A stretch of DNA of 8,571 bases from contig MGQK01000039.1 of the NCBI GenBank assembly GCA_001797815.1, forward strand, positions 16,413 to 24,983. The letters run 5' to 3'. The notes beneath the pieces were generated by a model. That model saw only the letters and a program-made list of their open reading frames with translations. It made no database searches and was not told where the DNA came from. The stretch's first letter is position 1. Each line of letters begins with the position of its first letter. This DNA is from Deltaproteobacteria bacterium RBG_13_61_14 (GTDB lineage: Bacteria; RBG-13-61-14). Below, one piece after another: positions 1 through 5,109 of the stretch. The translations under genes were made by a program, and so were the position numbers.

Positions 1-1
1 C

Positions 2-403
2 GCGATCTTCCTGCCCCTGGCCCTGCTCGCGCTCAAGAAGGTCCGGCTGCACGGCCTGGTCTTCGGCGCCATCGTCGGCACCTTGATCGGCATTGCCATG
101 ATCTTGGGCGATATGGCCCTGGTCAAAGCCGGCGGATCTCTCCTCGGCCAGTTCCAAAACCCCTATCCCTATGCCGCCCTCTTCTGCGGCGCTTCGGCCC
201 TGGCCCTCACCCAGTTCGCCTTCTGGCGGGCCACCGCCCTGGCGGTGGTGCCTACCATCAATTCTTTTATCATCCTGGTGCCGGTGCTGGTCGAATACTT
301 CACCTTTGGCACCGTGCTTCAGCCGGCCCAATACCTGGCCATCGCCCTGATCGTCCTAGGCGTCGTCCTCCTCACCACCGCCCCGCGCCAGGAATTCGCC
401 TGA
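2..403 (+). CDS. EamA/DMT-type permease, C-terminal part (5' truncated)
   Basis: The frame is open from the window edge to TGA at 401-403, giving 133 residues that begin before the window. They are almost wholly hydrophobic, with about four membrane segments. The first ends in a short charged loop (LALKKVRLHG). The last pair reads AVVPTINSFIILVPVLVEYF and YLAIALIVLGVVLL and ends in a short tail (TTAPRQEFA). A late hydrophobic helix with an Ile/Val/Leu-Gly core and a terminal Arg is typical of the second EamA repeat in drug/metabolite transporters. The family consists of inner-membrane, usually ten-helix, proton- or exchange-driven exporters of metabolites; the substrate cannot be read here. 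The gene is GC-rich like the 5100-8571 side and unlike the block that follows. Its last seven bases overlap a relic of the glycosyltransferase tail. Another small multi-helix permease family remains possible because half of the protein is missing. Confidence 0.65.
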   Translation, partial: AIFLPLALLALKKVRLHGLVFGAIVGTLIGIAMILGDMALVKAGGSLLGQFQNPYPYAALFCGASALALTQFAFWRATALAVVPTINSFIILVPVLVEYFTFGTVLQPAQYLAIALIVLGVVLLTTAPRQEFA

Positions 404-449
404 CCCGAAGATAGACCGCCTCGGTCGCGGCCGAGAGCCTGGACCCAGG
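397..449 (-). pseudogene. Relic of a glycosyltransferase 3' end
   Basis: This stretch is a diverged copy of 5112-5163, the 3' end of the GT4 gene, in the same orientation. Bases 411-433 match 5126-5148 exactly, and the flanks match with scattered substitutions and small indels. Read on the minus strand it gives SAATEAVYLRVRR, against AAATEAVYVQVRR in the intact enzyme. Only this tail is left; nothing beyond 450 resembles the rest of the gene. It overlaps the last codons of the upstream permease. The simplest reading is that the permease once faced the end of a glycosyltransferase gene here and that later DNA separated them. Confidence 0.7.
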
Positions 450-655
450 CACTTACCAATGACTAATTGATTTAATGGAAGATTCCCTTATAGCTCGATT
501 GGCTCAAATGGCCTCTTCCAGATTCTTCCGCTCCATCTACCAACGCGGTGATCTCCGAAAATTAAAATTAATAAGGTGTCCCGAATTGAAAAGTCTTAAA
601 AGTTCCATAGTTTCAATGCATTAGAGACAAATTGCAAATTCCCTCCATTTTTTTC

Positions 656-684
656 TTGACATTTTCAATCAAATGATTTAATCT
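656..684 (+). promoter_or_regulatory. Candidate sigma-70 promoter of the TetR gene
   Basis: A perfect -35 box TTGACA lies at 656-661. Seventeen bases downstream is a weak -10 box, TAATCT (679-684). The region is AT-rich and sits about 60 bases ahead of the start codon at 746. The poor -10 makes exact placement uncertain. Confidence 0.5.
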
Positions 685-695
685 TTTGATTAAAT
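676..695. promoter_or_regulatory. Palindromic operator candidate (TetR autoregulation)
   Basis: A perfect inverted repeat, ATTTAATC (676-683) and GATTAAAT (688-695), is separated by TTTT. A second, overlapping pair, AATCAAA (667-673) and TTTGATT (685-691), shares part of it. The palindrome covers the candidate -10 box, where a bound dimer would block transcription. TetR-family dimers commonly bind such palindromes just upstream of their own gene. Binding by this particular regulator is inference. Confidence 0.5.
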
Positions 696-745
696 GGGCT
701 GATTTGCGAAATTCTGCTAAGCATTGGATTTAACCGGAGTTGTAG

Positions 746-1498
746 ATGAATAAAAATACTCTCAGAATTGACCATGTGCCTCTGAAGACACTGGCGATGG
801 CGCTGGATGATCCTTCATTACCTCCAGGAAGGATACTCCAGGCCGCGGAAGATATATTTGCCGAGCAAGGATACAAGGCGGCAACTACAAGGGGGATAGC
901 AAAGAGAGCAGGAGTCAACATTGCCACCATCCATTACTACTGGGGCTCAAAAGATGAACTGTGGCATGCGGTCATTTACAACGTAGTGATGCGGATTACA
1001 GAGTTAAGCAAAGGGTTATTGGACCTCCCCGCCCATGATTTAGAGGGTGGTATAAGGAATATCATCGGGAAGCTTGTTGATATATTCGCCGATAATCCCA
1101 ACTATGCGCGCCTGCTTCAACATCGGACACTGGAAGGACTCAGCGCCGAAATTGCCAAAGAGCTTTCTCTTCCAATCCTCAATATCGGTCTGGAGTTTAT
1201 AAAAGAAAATAAAATAAAAGGGTTTGCCATGACCTTTGACCCGGCGCTCGTGCTTTTCTGCCTGCAAGGGGCCCTGAGAATTTTCTTTCAGGAAAAAGAT
1301 TCAGTCAAAGCAATCTTTGGAGAAGACCCTTCGTCATTCTCTCCGGCTTTCAGGCGCCAGCTCAAGGATTTAATATCGTCGCTTGCCCTTCATATGGCGG
1401 GACTCAGTCCGGGTAATGGAAAGGAAAAAAATTCTTTACGCTTCAACTCGCTGAAGAGAGGTTACTCACCCACGGATTCTCTAGAGGAGTCTAAATAG
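746..1498 (+). CDS. TetR/AcrR-family transcriptional regulator
   Basis: This 250-residue protein is a cytoplasmic DNA-binding repressor type. Residues 28-75 form the TetR N-terminal domain: GRILQAAEDIFAEQGYKAAT, then the helix-turn-helix TTRGIAKRAGVNIATIHYYW, ending with the family's GSKDEL box. The remaining helices form the ligand-binding and dimerisation part (HRTLEGL near 126-132, FCLQGALRIFF near 171-181). ATG at 746 is preceded by GGAG at 736-739 with six bases between. The N-terminal arm before the domain (about 27 residues) is longer than usual. The last 25 or so residues (KEKNSLRFNS onward) are polar, and a second relic of the same tail at 2153-2221 stops before them, so the tail may be a recent extension. 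The protein probably controls itself and the downstream block; the inducer is unknown. Confidence 0.88.
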   Translation: MNKNTLRIDHVPLKTLAMALDDPSLPPGRILQAAEDIFAEQGYKAATTRGIAKRAGVNIATIHYYWGSKDELWHAVIYNVVMRITELSKGLLDLPAHDLEGGIRNIIGKLVDIFADNPNYARLLQHRTLEGLSAEIAKELSLPILNIGLEFIKENKIKGFAMTFDPALVLFCLQGALRIFFQEKDSVKAIFGEDPSSFSPAFRRQLKDLISSLALHMAGLSPGNGKEKNSLRFNSLKRGYSPTDSLEESK

Positions 1499-1542
1499 TT
1501 AAGGTATCCCGGAATTTTCGGAAACCAAGACATTGGGGCAAG

Positions 1543-1547
1543 TGAGG
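1543..1547 (+). promoter_or_regulatory. Ribosome binding site choosing the ATG at 1554
   Basis: TGAGG at 1543-1547 lies six bases before ATG 1554. The alternative TTG start at 1533, which would add seven residues, has no purine-rich site at the right distance. This decides the start of the next gene. Confidence 0.55.
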
Positions 1548-1553
1548 CAAGGC

Positions 1554-2114
1554 ATGAAACAAGATTCCGAGCAAAAACAAATGAAGGGAACAACGGTCAT
1601 TGACATCATTCGAACAATCAAATCCATGAAAGACCGACCCTGGGAGCAACACCTCTCGGAGGAGGCAAAACAACTGGTTTCCCAGCGGATTCTACCCTCC
1701 CAGTGGTATCCCTTTGAGCCGGCATTATCCTGCATTTGGGCGGTCTACAATCTGGTTGCGGGAGGCAGACCGGAACTGGTGAAGGAATGGGGAAAAATAA
1801 ACAGCAAGCGGTTGATTGAAACTATCTATAAAGTGCCCGAGAAGGACACCGCGGCGGCCTTGAAGAGGCTGGATATCATCGCCAACCGCAATCTGGTTAA
1901 AGGTCTGACCGTGGAATATGTAGAAGTCTGCCCGAAACATTCTCAAGCGAAATTTGCTGACGCGGATCCAAAAACCGAGGTCATCTATTATTTCATTCAA
2001 GGATGGATCGAGGGGGTCATCGAGTTGACGGGAGGCAAGAACGGCCGGACTACAATAACGGATAAACACTGGGAAGGTTCGAAGGAGACGGTGATTGACG
2101 TAGTATGGGAATAA
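1554..2114 (+). CDS. Uncharacterised soluble protein, possibly DUF2378/HNOB-like
   Basis: This 186-residue protein has no signal peptide or membrane segment and is probably cytoplasmic. I do not recognise it firmly. It begins with a polar stretch followed by VIDIIRTIKSMKDRPWEQHL (15-34). A Trp/Tyr/Pro-rich segment (ILPSQWYPFEPALSCIWAVY, 46-65) is followed by a helix with GGRPELVKEWG (70-80). The C-terminal part runs VEYVEVCPKHSQAKF (120-134), YYFIQGWIEGVIELTGG (145-161), and ends in a strand, VIDVVWE. A 'helix, P-W-Y, then F-x-x-G-x-x-x-G-x-x-E, ending in a strand' plan recalls DUF2378 proteins and the wider heme-NO-binding/V4R fold, which bind tetrapyrroles or other hydrophobic ligands. This is a weak resemblance made by eye. 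It lies 55 bases after the TetR gene on the same strand and is probably co-transcribed with it. C126 and H129 are possible ligand residues. Confidence 0.55.
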   Translation: MKQDSEQKQMKGTTVIDIIRTIKSMKDRPWEQHLSEEAKQLVSQRILPSQWYPFEPALSCIWAVYNLVAGGRPELVKEWGKINSKRLIETIYKVPEKDTAAALKRLDIIANRNLVKGLTVEYVEVCPKHSQAKFADADPKTEVIYYFIQGWIEGVIELTGGKNGRTTITDKHWEGSKETVIDVVWE

Positions 2115-2137
2115 GAATGGGGGAATTAGGGAATTTG

Positions 2138-2221
2138 AGGAGACCTTACCCAGATTTAATATCATCGCTTGCTCTTCACGTCGCGGGGCTCAGTCCGGGC
2201 AACGCCAAGGGGGGAAGTTAG
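2138..2221 (+). pseudogene. Orphan C-terminal fragment of a second TetR regulator
   Basis: In frame from about 2138 the sequence reads NLRRPYPDLISSLALHVAGLSPGNAKGGS and then TAG (2219-2221). The intact TetR reads FRRQLKDLISSLALHMAGLSPGNG at its C-terminus, so this is a diverged duplicate of 1352-1420. Nothing upstream of 2138 looks like the rest of a TetR gene; the unknown gene ends at 2114. The similarity resumes beyond the stop: GAGAGGTTACTCACCCACG at 2240-2258 equals 1456-1474. This is therefore a leftover tail from a duplicated or deleted regulator, or a recombination junction. Confidence 0.75.
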
Positions 2222-2239
2222 TTGCGTTTGCGCTCGCCG

Positions 2240-2258
2240 GAGAGGTTACTCACCCACG
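2240..2258 (+). repeat. 19-bp exact direct repeat shared with the TetR 3' end
   Basis: The 19 bases are identical to 1456-1474 and form the downstream part of the longer diverged duplication 1352-1480 / 2138-2262. In the first copy the repeat is read as TetR codons; in the second it lies beyond a stop and is non-coding. It is followed by a short inverted repeat GAATTCC (2258-2264) / GGAATTC (2277-2283) that has no T-run after it. Confidence 0.75.
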
Positions 2259-2333
2259 AATTCCCCGGAGGGGCCCGGAATTCTTAAAGGGCGGGAGGCC
2301 GCATAATTTCGAATAAGAACCTGGGGGTCGGTT

Positions 2334-2807
2334 ATGGGATCAATACCGGCGGTGAATATCGTGGCCGTGCTTCATCTTGCGTTCGTGTCGGCGCTGATCG
2401 GCGTCATTGCCACTGAAACCGTGATGGAACTGCTTCCTCTCCGGAGCAAGGACCTTCATCACGGCGCCATTCGGTTTCATCTATGGATAGACTTATTGCT
2501 TGAGGCGCCCCTTGCCCTGGGAGTAGTCGCCACGGGAATCGCAATGGCGACACTGGTCAGCGAACTCACAACCTATCATCTCGTAAAAATATCGTTTGCT
2601 TCCATCGCTTTTGTGCTGGGCATTACCTGCATCCTAAGGGTGATTCGCAGAAGCCGGCTTCGGGAGGGCCGGGCGCCGGAAGACGTTCTCGAAAAGGAGA
2701 CCAAAAAGATTCATCTTACCGCGGCGGTCATCTATGTTCTGTTGACTGCCGTGGTGGCCCTGGGCGTTTGGCTCGCCTATCACCGGGTCCTTGGTTTTTA
2801 TGGATAA
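2334..2807 (+). CDS. Four-helix integral membrane protein
   Basis: This 157-residue inner-membrane protein has four predicted membrane helices at about residues 8-30, 52-74, 84-104 and 127-148. A basic/acidic cytoplasmic loop (LRVIRRSRLREGRAPEDVLEKETKK, 101-125) links helices 3 and 4, so both ends probably face the periplasm or outside under the positive-inside rule. Histidines sit at or near helix ends (H14, H41, H42, H49, H82, H127, H150). That pattern, with a YHLVKISF helix, recalls small CopD/HemJ-like or DUF2214/DUF2269-like proteins that bind heme or metal, but I cannot place it in a family. ATG 2334 has only a G-rich stretch (2323-2328) five bases ahead. It stands between the TetR relic and an orphan coding tail, so whether it shares a transcript with its neighbours is unclear. 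Confidence 0.7.
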   Translation: MGSIPAVNIVAVLHLAFVSALIGVIATETVMELLPLRSKDLHHGAIRFHLWIDLLLEAPLALGVVATGIAMATLVSELTTYHLVKISFASIAFVLGITCILRVIRRSRLREGRAPEDVLEKETKKIHLTAAVIYVLLTAVVALGVWLAYHRVLGFYG

Positions 2808-2840
2808 AGCACGCAAAGCCGCCAATGGCGCGAAACCGGA

Positions 2841-2927
2841 AGCCCCTTCTTCCCCGGCTTCAGAGAGATCGGCAAGGCGGTGCTTGAAACCATCAAGGAC
2901 CAGGCGAAAAGATTAATTATGCCCTGA
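2841..2927 (+). pseudogene. Orphan coding tail, family not recognised
   Basis: In the frame that ends with TGA at 2925-2927 the sequence reads SPFFPGFREIGKAVLETIKDQAKRLIMP. It has the amphipathic character and codon pattern of a genuine protein C-terminus (aliphatic third-base G/C choices, no rare clusters). There is no start codon and no homologous upstream part: going back in frame one meets the TAA (2805-2807) that ends the four-helix gene. It may be the end of a gene lost by deletion between that gene and the radical SAM gene. A chance open stretch cannot be excluded. Confidence 0.35.
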
Positions 2928-2953
2928 GAGACTTATGATTCCGCCATAAGACA

Positions 2954-2960
2954 AAGGAGG
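2954..2960 (+). promoter_or_regulatory. Strong ribosome binding site of the radical SAM gene
   Basis: AAGGAGG at 2954-2960 lies seven bases before ATG 2968. It is the strongest ribosome binding site in the window and fixes the start. Confidence 0.75.
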
Positions 2961-2967
2961 GACCGCC

Positions 2968-4221
2968 ATGAAATACCTTGAGAAACTTCTGAATGAATTC
3001 CCCGATACTCCCAGGAACATTATCCTTCATGCTGATATCCTGCGACGGGGCATGAAGCAAAACCCTGATCTTACCGAGGCCGGCGAAACCGCTTGCATCA
3101 CCGGAATCTCAACCAGGCTTCAGAGCCTCATCTCAGACTCCAAGCCGTCTCCCAGTATGTTCCATTTTAAGGCTGATGAGACCTCGGTTGACATCAAGAT
3201 AGATCCAAGAAGCCCCTATGAAATCAGAAAAGACGGGGACGGCCAATATCATCTTTTCTGTGGAGACGAAAAATTTGGAGAGGTGAGATTTACCAAGCGG
3301 CCATCTTATACGGACAAAAAAACTTCGGATGGCGAGTCCTGTGCGGCCCTGCTCATGCAAAGGGGGCCTTTCTGTATCCTGGTCAGCCCGCTGGACTTTT
3401 GTGCCTATTATAGCAAGGGCGAAGCCTGCAAATACTGCGTTTTATCCGCGGCAATGGATATTGGGATTAAGAAGAAGATCTTGCCACCGGTTCCGGATCA
3501 TCGCACCATAGCCGAAGCCGTGGCCATGGCAACCGAGGATATCAATCTCAAAGATTTGAAAATCTGTGGTGGCGCCCTTTATGACACCAAAAAAGAAGCG
3601 CATTACTACAAGAAATGCCTCGAGGCTATCCTCGAGCGTATTGATCCACCCGAAGAGATCACCATCTTCTCCCAGGCTTTTGACGCTGAGGATCAGAAGG
3701 ACTTAAAGGAGTTGGGGGCCACCAACATCCTGTTCAACATGGAGGTCTGGAACGAGCGGCTGTGGCCGGAGCTTTTGCCCGGCAAGGTCAAGGCCATCGG
3801 CCGGGAAGAATGGATCAATCGTCTTATCAAGGCGGTGGAGATCTTCGGCCGGGGTCATGTCGGGAGCGGCTTTGTCGGAGGGTTCGAGTGCGCCCCTCGC
3901 CCTGGCTTTCTTTCCCAGGACGAGGCCTTGAATTCGTACCTTGAGGGATTCGAGTTCCTGATTGAAAGGGGGATTGTCCCCTGGTTCACGGTCTGGACTG
4001 CGTTTTCAGTAGGCGGTTTTCAGGTTGATGATCCACCGCCGACCGAGTTTTACCTTCGCCTTGGCCAGGGACTTCATGAGCTGTTAGAGAAACACGGGGT
4101 TTATCCCGACCTGGGATTTTCCAGAATGGGCGTGAACCCGCCTACTCTCGGGCTCTATTGCTACTACTGCTTCAGCATGACTTTTACCCGCGACTACCCC
4201 CGGCTGATCGGACGAAAATGA
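2968..4221 (+). CDS. Radical SAM protein with CX8CX2C cluster motif
   Basis: This cytoplasmic enzyme has 417 residues. After an N-terminal domain of about 130 residues of unknown role comes a strand (PFCILVSPLDF) and the cysteine cluster C145, C154, C157 (CAYYSKGEACKYC). The spacing is CX8CX2C instead of the usual CX3CX2C; an aromatic residue before the last Cys is normal. The SAM-binding GGA (201-203, KICGGALYD) follows. Later elements fit the partial TIM barrel: EITIFSQAF (230-238), ATNILFNMEVW (251-261) and a GxGxxGGFE loop (VGSGFVGGFE, 298-307). These enzymes bind a 4Fe-4S cluster and cleave S-adenosylmethionine to start radical chemistry; the substrate is unknown. A CYYC pair near the C-terminus (398-401) might ligate metal or form a disulfide. 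No SPASM or B12 domain is visible. It lies between an orphan coding tail and a MITE-like element. Confidence 0.8.
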   Translation: MKYLEKLLNEFPDTPRNIILHADILRRGMKQNPDLTEAGETACITGISTRLQSLISDSKPSPSMFHFKADETSVDIKIDPRSPYEIRKDGDGQYHLFCGDEKFGEVRFTKRPSYTDKKTSDGESCAALLMQRGPFCILVSPLDFCAYYSKGEACKYCVLSAAMDIGIKKKILPPVPDHRTIAEAVAMATEDINLKDLKICGGALYDTKKEAHYYKKCLEAILERIDPPEEITIFSQAFDAEDQKDLKELGATNILFNMEVWNERLWPELLPGKVKAIGREEWINRLIKAVEIFGRGHVGSGFVGGFECAPRPGFLSQDEALNSYLEGFEFLIERGIVPWFTVWTAFSVGGFQVDDPPPTEFYLRLGQGLHELLEKHGVYPDLGFSRMGVNPPTLGLYCYYCFSMTFTRDYPRLIGRK

Positions 4222-4231
4222 ATACTAATGG

Positions 4232-4340
4232 GAGCAGATTATAGTTGACACATTACGCGGGATCGCCCACTGTAGGGGCACGGCATGCCGTGCCCCTACC
4301 CCGCCTGCCTGCATCTAGAAGTGTCAACTATATTATGCTC
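4232..4340. mobile_element. MITE-like element with terminal inverted repeats
   Basis: The two 20-bp ends, 4232-4251 and 4321-4340, are inverted repeats matching at 18 of 20 positions, with a perfect 12-bp core TATAGTTGACAC (4240-4251) / GTGTCAACTATA (4321-4332). Between them is a perfect 28-bp palindrome. The element is 109 bp and has no reading frame of note, as expected for a miniature element mobilised by an enzyme elsewhere. I could not see a clear target-site duplication. It ends exactly where the GGAG ribosome binding site of the next gene starts (4341-4344), so it could affect that gene's expression. Confidence 0.65.
4272..4299. repeat. Perfect 28-bp palindrome
   Basis: GTAGGGGCACGGCA (4272-4285) is followed directly by its reverse complement (4286-4299). 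The same kind of GTAGGGGCACGG...CCGTGCCCCTAC palindrome is known to me as a dispersed repeat in many bacterial genomes. The transcript could form a strong hairpin, but no T-run follows, so it is not a classic terminator. Confidence 0.85.
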
Positions 4341-4351
4341 GGAGTAATAAG

Positions 4352-4981
4352 GTGTATAAGATAGTTTTTTTCGTGCCCGTTCTTGTTCTCCTGGTTTGTT
4401 CGTCCCAACTACTGGCGAGGGCAAGTCCCGAGTTGAATCTGACCCAGGAGGAATGGGCCAGGCTGGAAAAGGGCGAGTTGATCTTGAAGATAGAGGAGTT
4501 TGAAGGCGAAAAGGGCATGAGAGGCGTGCGAACCGTCACTTTTCGAATGGTCAACGCCACGCCGGATGAAGTATGGAAAGTGTTGCATGAGCCGGAAAAG
4601 GATTTCGAATGGGCGCCCAGGATCTCGACCAGCAAGGTCACAAACAAGGAGGGGAATTGCATTGACATCCATTACCTTATGAGCATACCTTTTATCCCCG
4701 TCCAGTTCCACATCCGCCGGGTCTATGAAAAGGATAATTGGCTAATCGAAAGCAGCCTGATAGAAAATGAGGAGAATTCTCTTGAGGCAGTTGAGGGCCA
4801 ATACGCCCTCTATCCTCAGCACGCCGGCAAGAAGACCGTCATTAAATATTCGCTTTACCTTATGCTCAGCAATAGAACCCCGATGATAATCCAGCAATAC
4901 TTCACTAAACGAGGCTGCAAGGAATGGATGGAAAACTTTAAAAAGCGGGTTGAAAGCAAAGGGACTTGGAAGAAAGAATAA
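4352..4981 (+). CDS. Secreted SRPBCC (START/cyclase-like) domain protein
   Basis: This protein has 209 residues. The N-terminus is a Sec signal peptide: a short basic start (MYK), hydrophobic core IVFFVPVLVLLV and a cleavage site after ARA (about residue 24), so the mature protein should be periplasmic. Residues 50-205 fit the helix-grip SRPBCC fold. VTFRMVNATPDEVWKVLHEP (62-81) is the typical first strand plus the 'x-A-x-x-x-V-W-x-x-L' helix. Alternating strands follow (FHIRRVYEKDNWLIESSL, GQYALYPQHAGKKTVIKYSLYL), then a long C-terminal helix (FTKRGCKEWMENFKKRV). The fold encloses a hydrophobic ligand cavity and is used by lipid-transfer proteins and some cyclases. The start is GTG 4352 with GGAG (4341-4344) seven bases before it. 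The MITE-like element separates it from the radical SAM gene, so it may have its own promoter. Confidence 0.75.
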   Translation: MYKIVFFVPVLVLLVCSSQLLARASPELNLTQEEWARLEKGELILKIEEFEGEKGMRGVRTVTFRMVNATPDEVWKVLHEPEKDFEWAPRISTSKVTNKEGNCIDIHYLMSIPFIPVQFHIRRVYEKDNWLIESSLIENEENSLEAVEGQYALYPQHAGKKTVIKYSLYLMLSNRTPMIIQQYFTKRGCKEWMENFKKRVESKGTWKKE

Positions 4982-5087
4982 TAAATAAGCGACGCAGTCA
5001 CAGGATTTCAGGATTTTTCAAAGTAGCCCGGAGCCAGGGAAGAGAAAGTCTGAACTCAAATACCCAGCCGTCACGCCGCAAGATTTA

Positions 5088-5109
5088 AATTAGTAAGGTG
5101 CCCGCCAAT
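5088..5109 (+). repeat. Degenerate 'aaggtg-cccg' repeat at the right edge of the block
   Basis: ATTAGTAAGGTGCCCG here resembles ATTAATAAGGTGTCCCG at 567-583 in the same orientation, differing by one substitution and one base gap. A looser form, TTAAGGTATCCCGGAATT, lies at 1499-1516. On the minus strand this repeat supplies the last codons and stop (TAA) of the glycosyltransferase. It may mark the right edge of inserted DNA. Its origin is unknown. Confidence 0.45.

Larger units (their letters stand above)
404..745. other. Gene-free 342-bp left flank of the low-GC block
   Basis: I see no convincing gene here. The first 46 bases are the glycosyltransferase relic. From about 450 composition shifts to AT-rich. 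A short motif (aaattaataaggtgtcccg, 564-582) recurs in degenerate form near the right edge of the block. The last 90 bases hold the TetR promoter and palindrome described separately. I found no tRNA, hairpin terminator or integrase remnant. Confidence 0.6.

Noticed and set aside
418-436. GC-rich hairpin (CTCGG...CCGAG) as a terminator of the permease gene
   Set aside because: The stem is only about five pairs, has no T-run, and the bases are explained by the glycosyltransferase relic.
2258-2283. GAATTCC/GGAATTC inverted repeat as a terminator
   Set aside because: A seven-pair stem with a long loop and no following T-run; it may fold but there is no basis to call termination.
4396-4411. Lipoprotein lipobox in the SRPBCC signal peptide (LLVC)
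   Set aside because: The residue before Cys is Val instead of Gly/Ala/Ser, and a normal ARA cleavage site follows, so a type I signal peptide is more likely.
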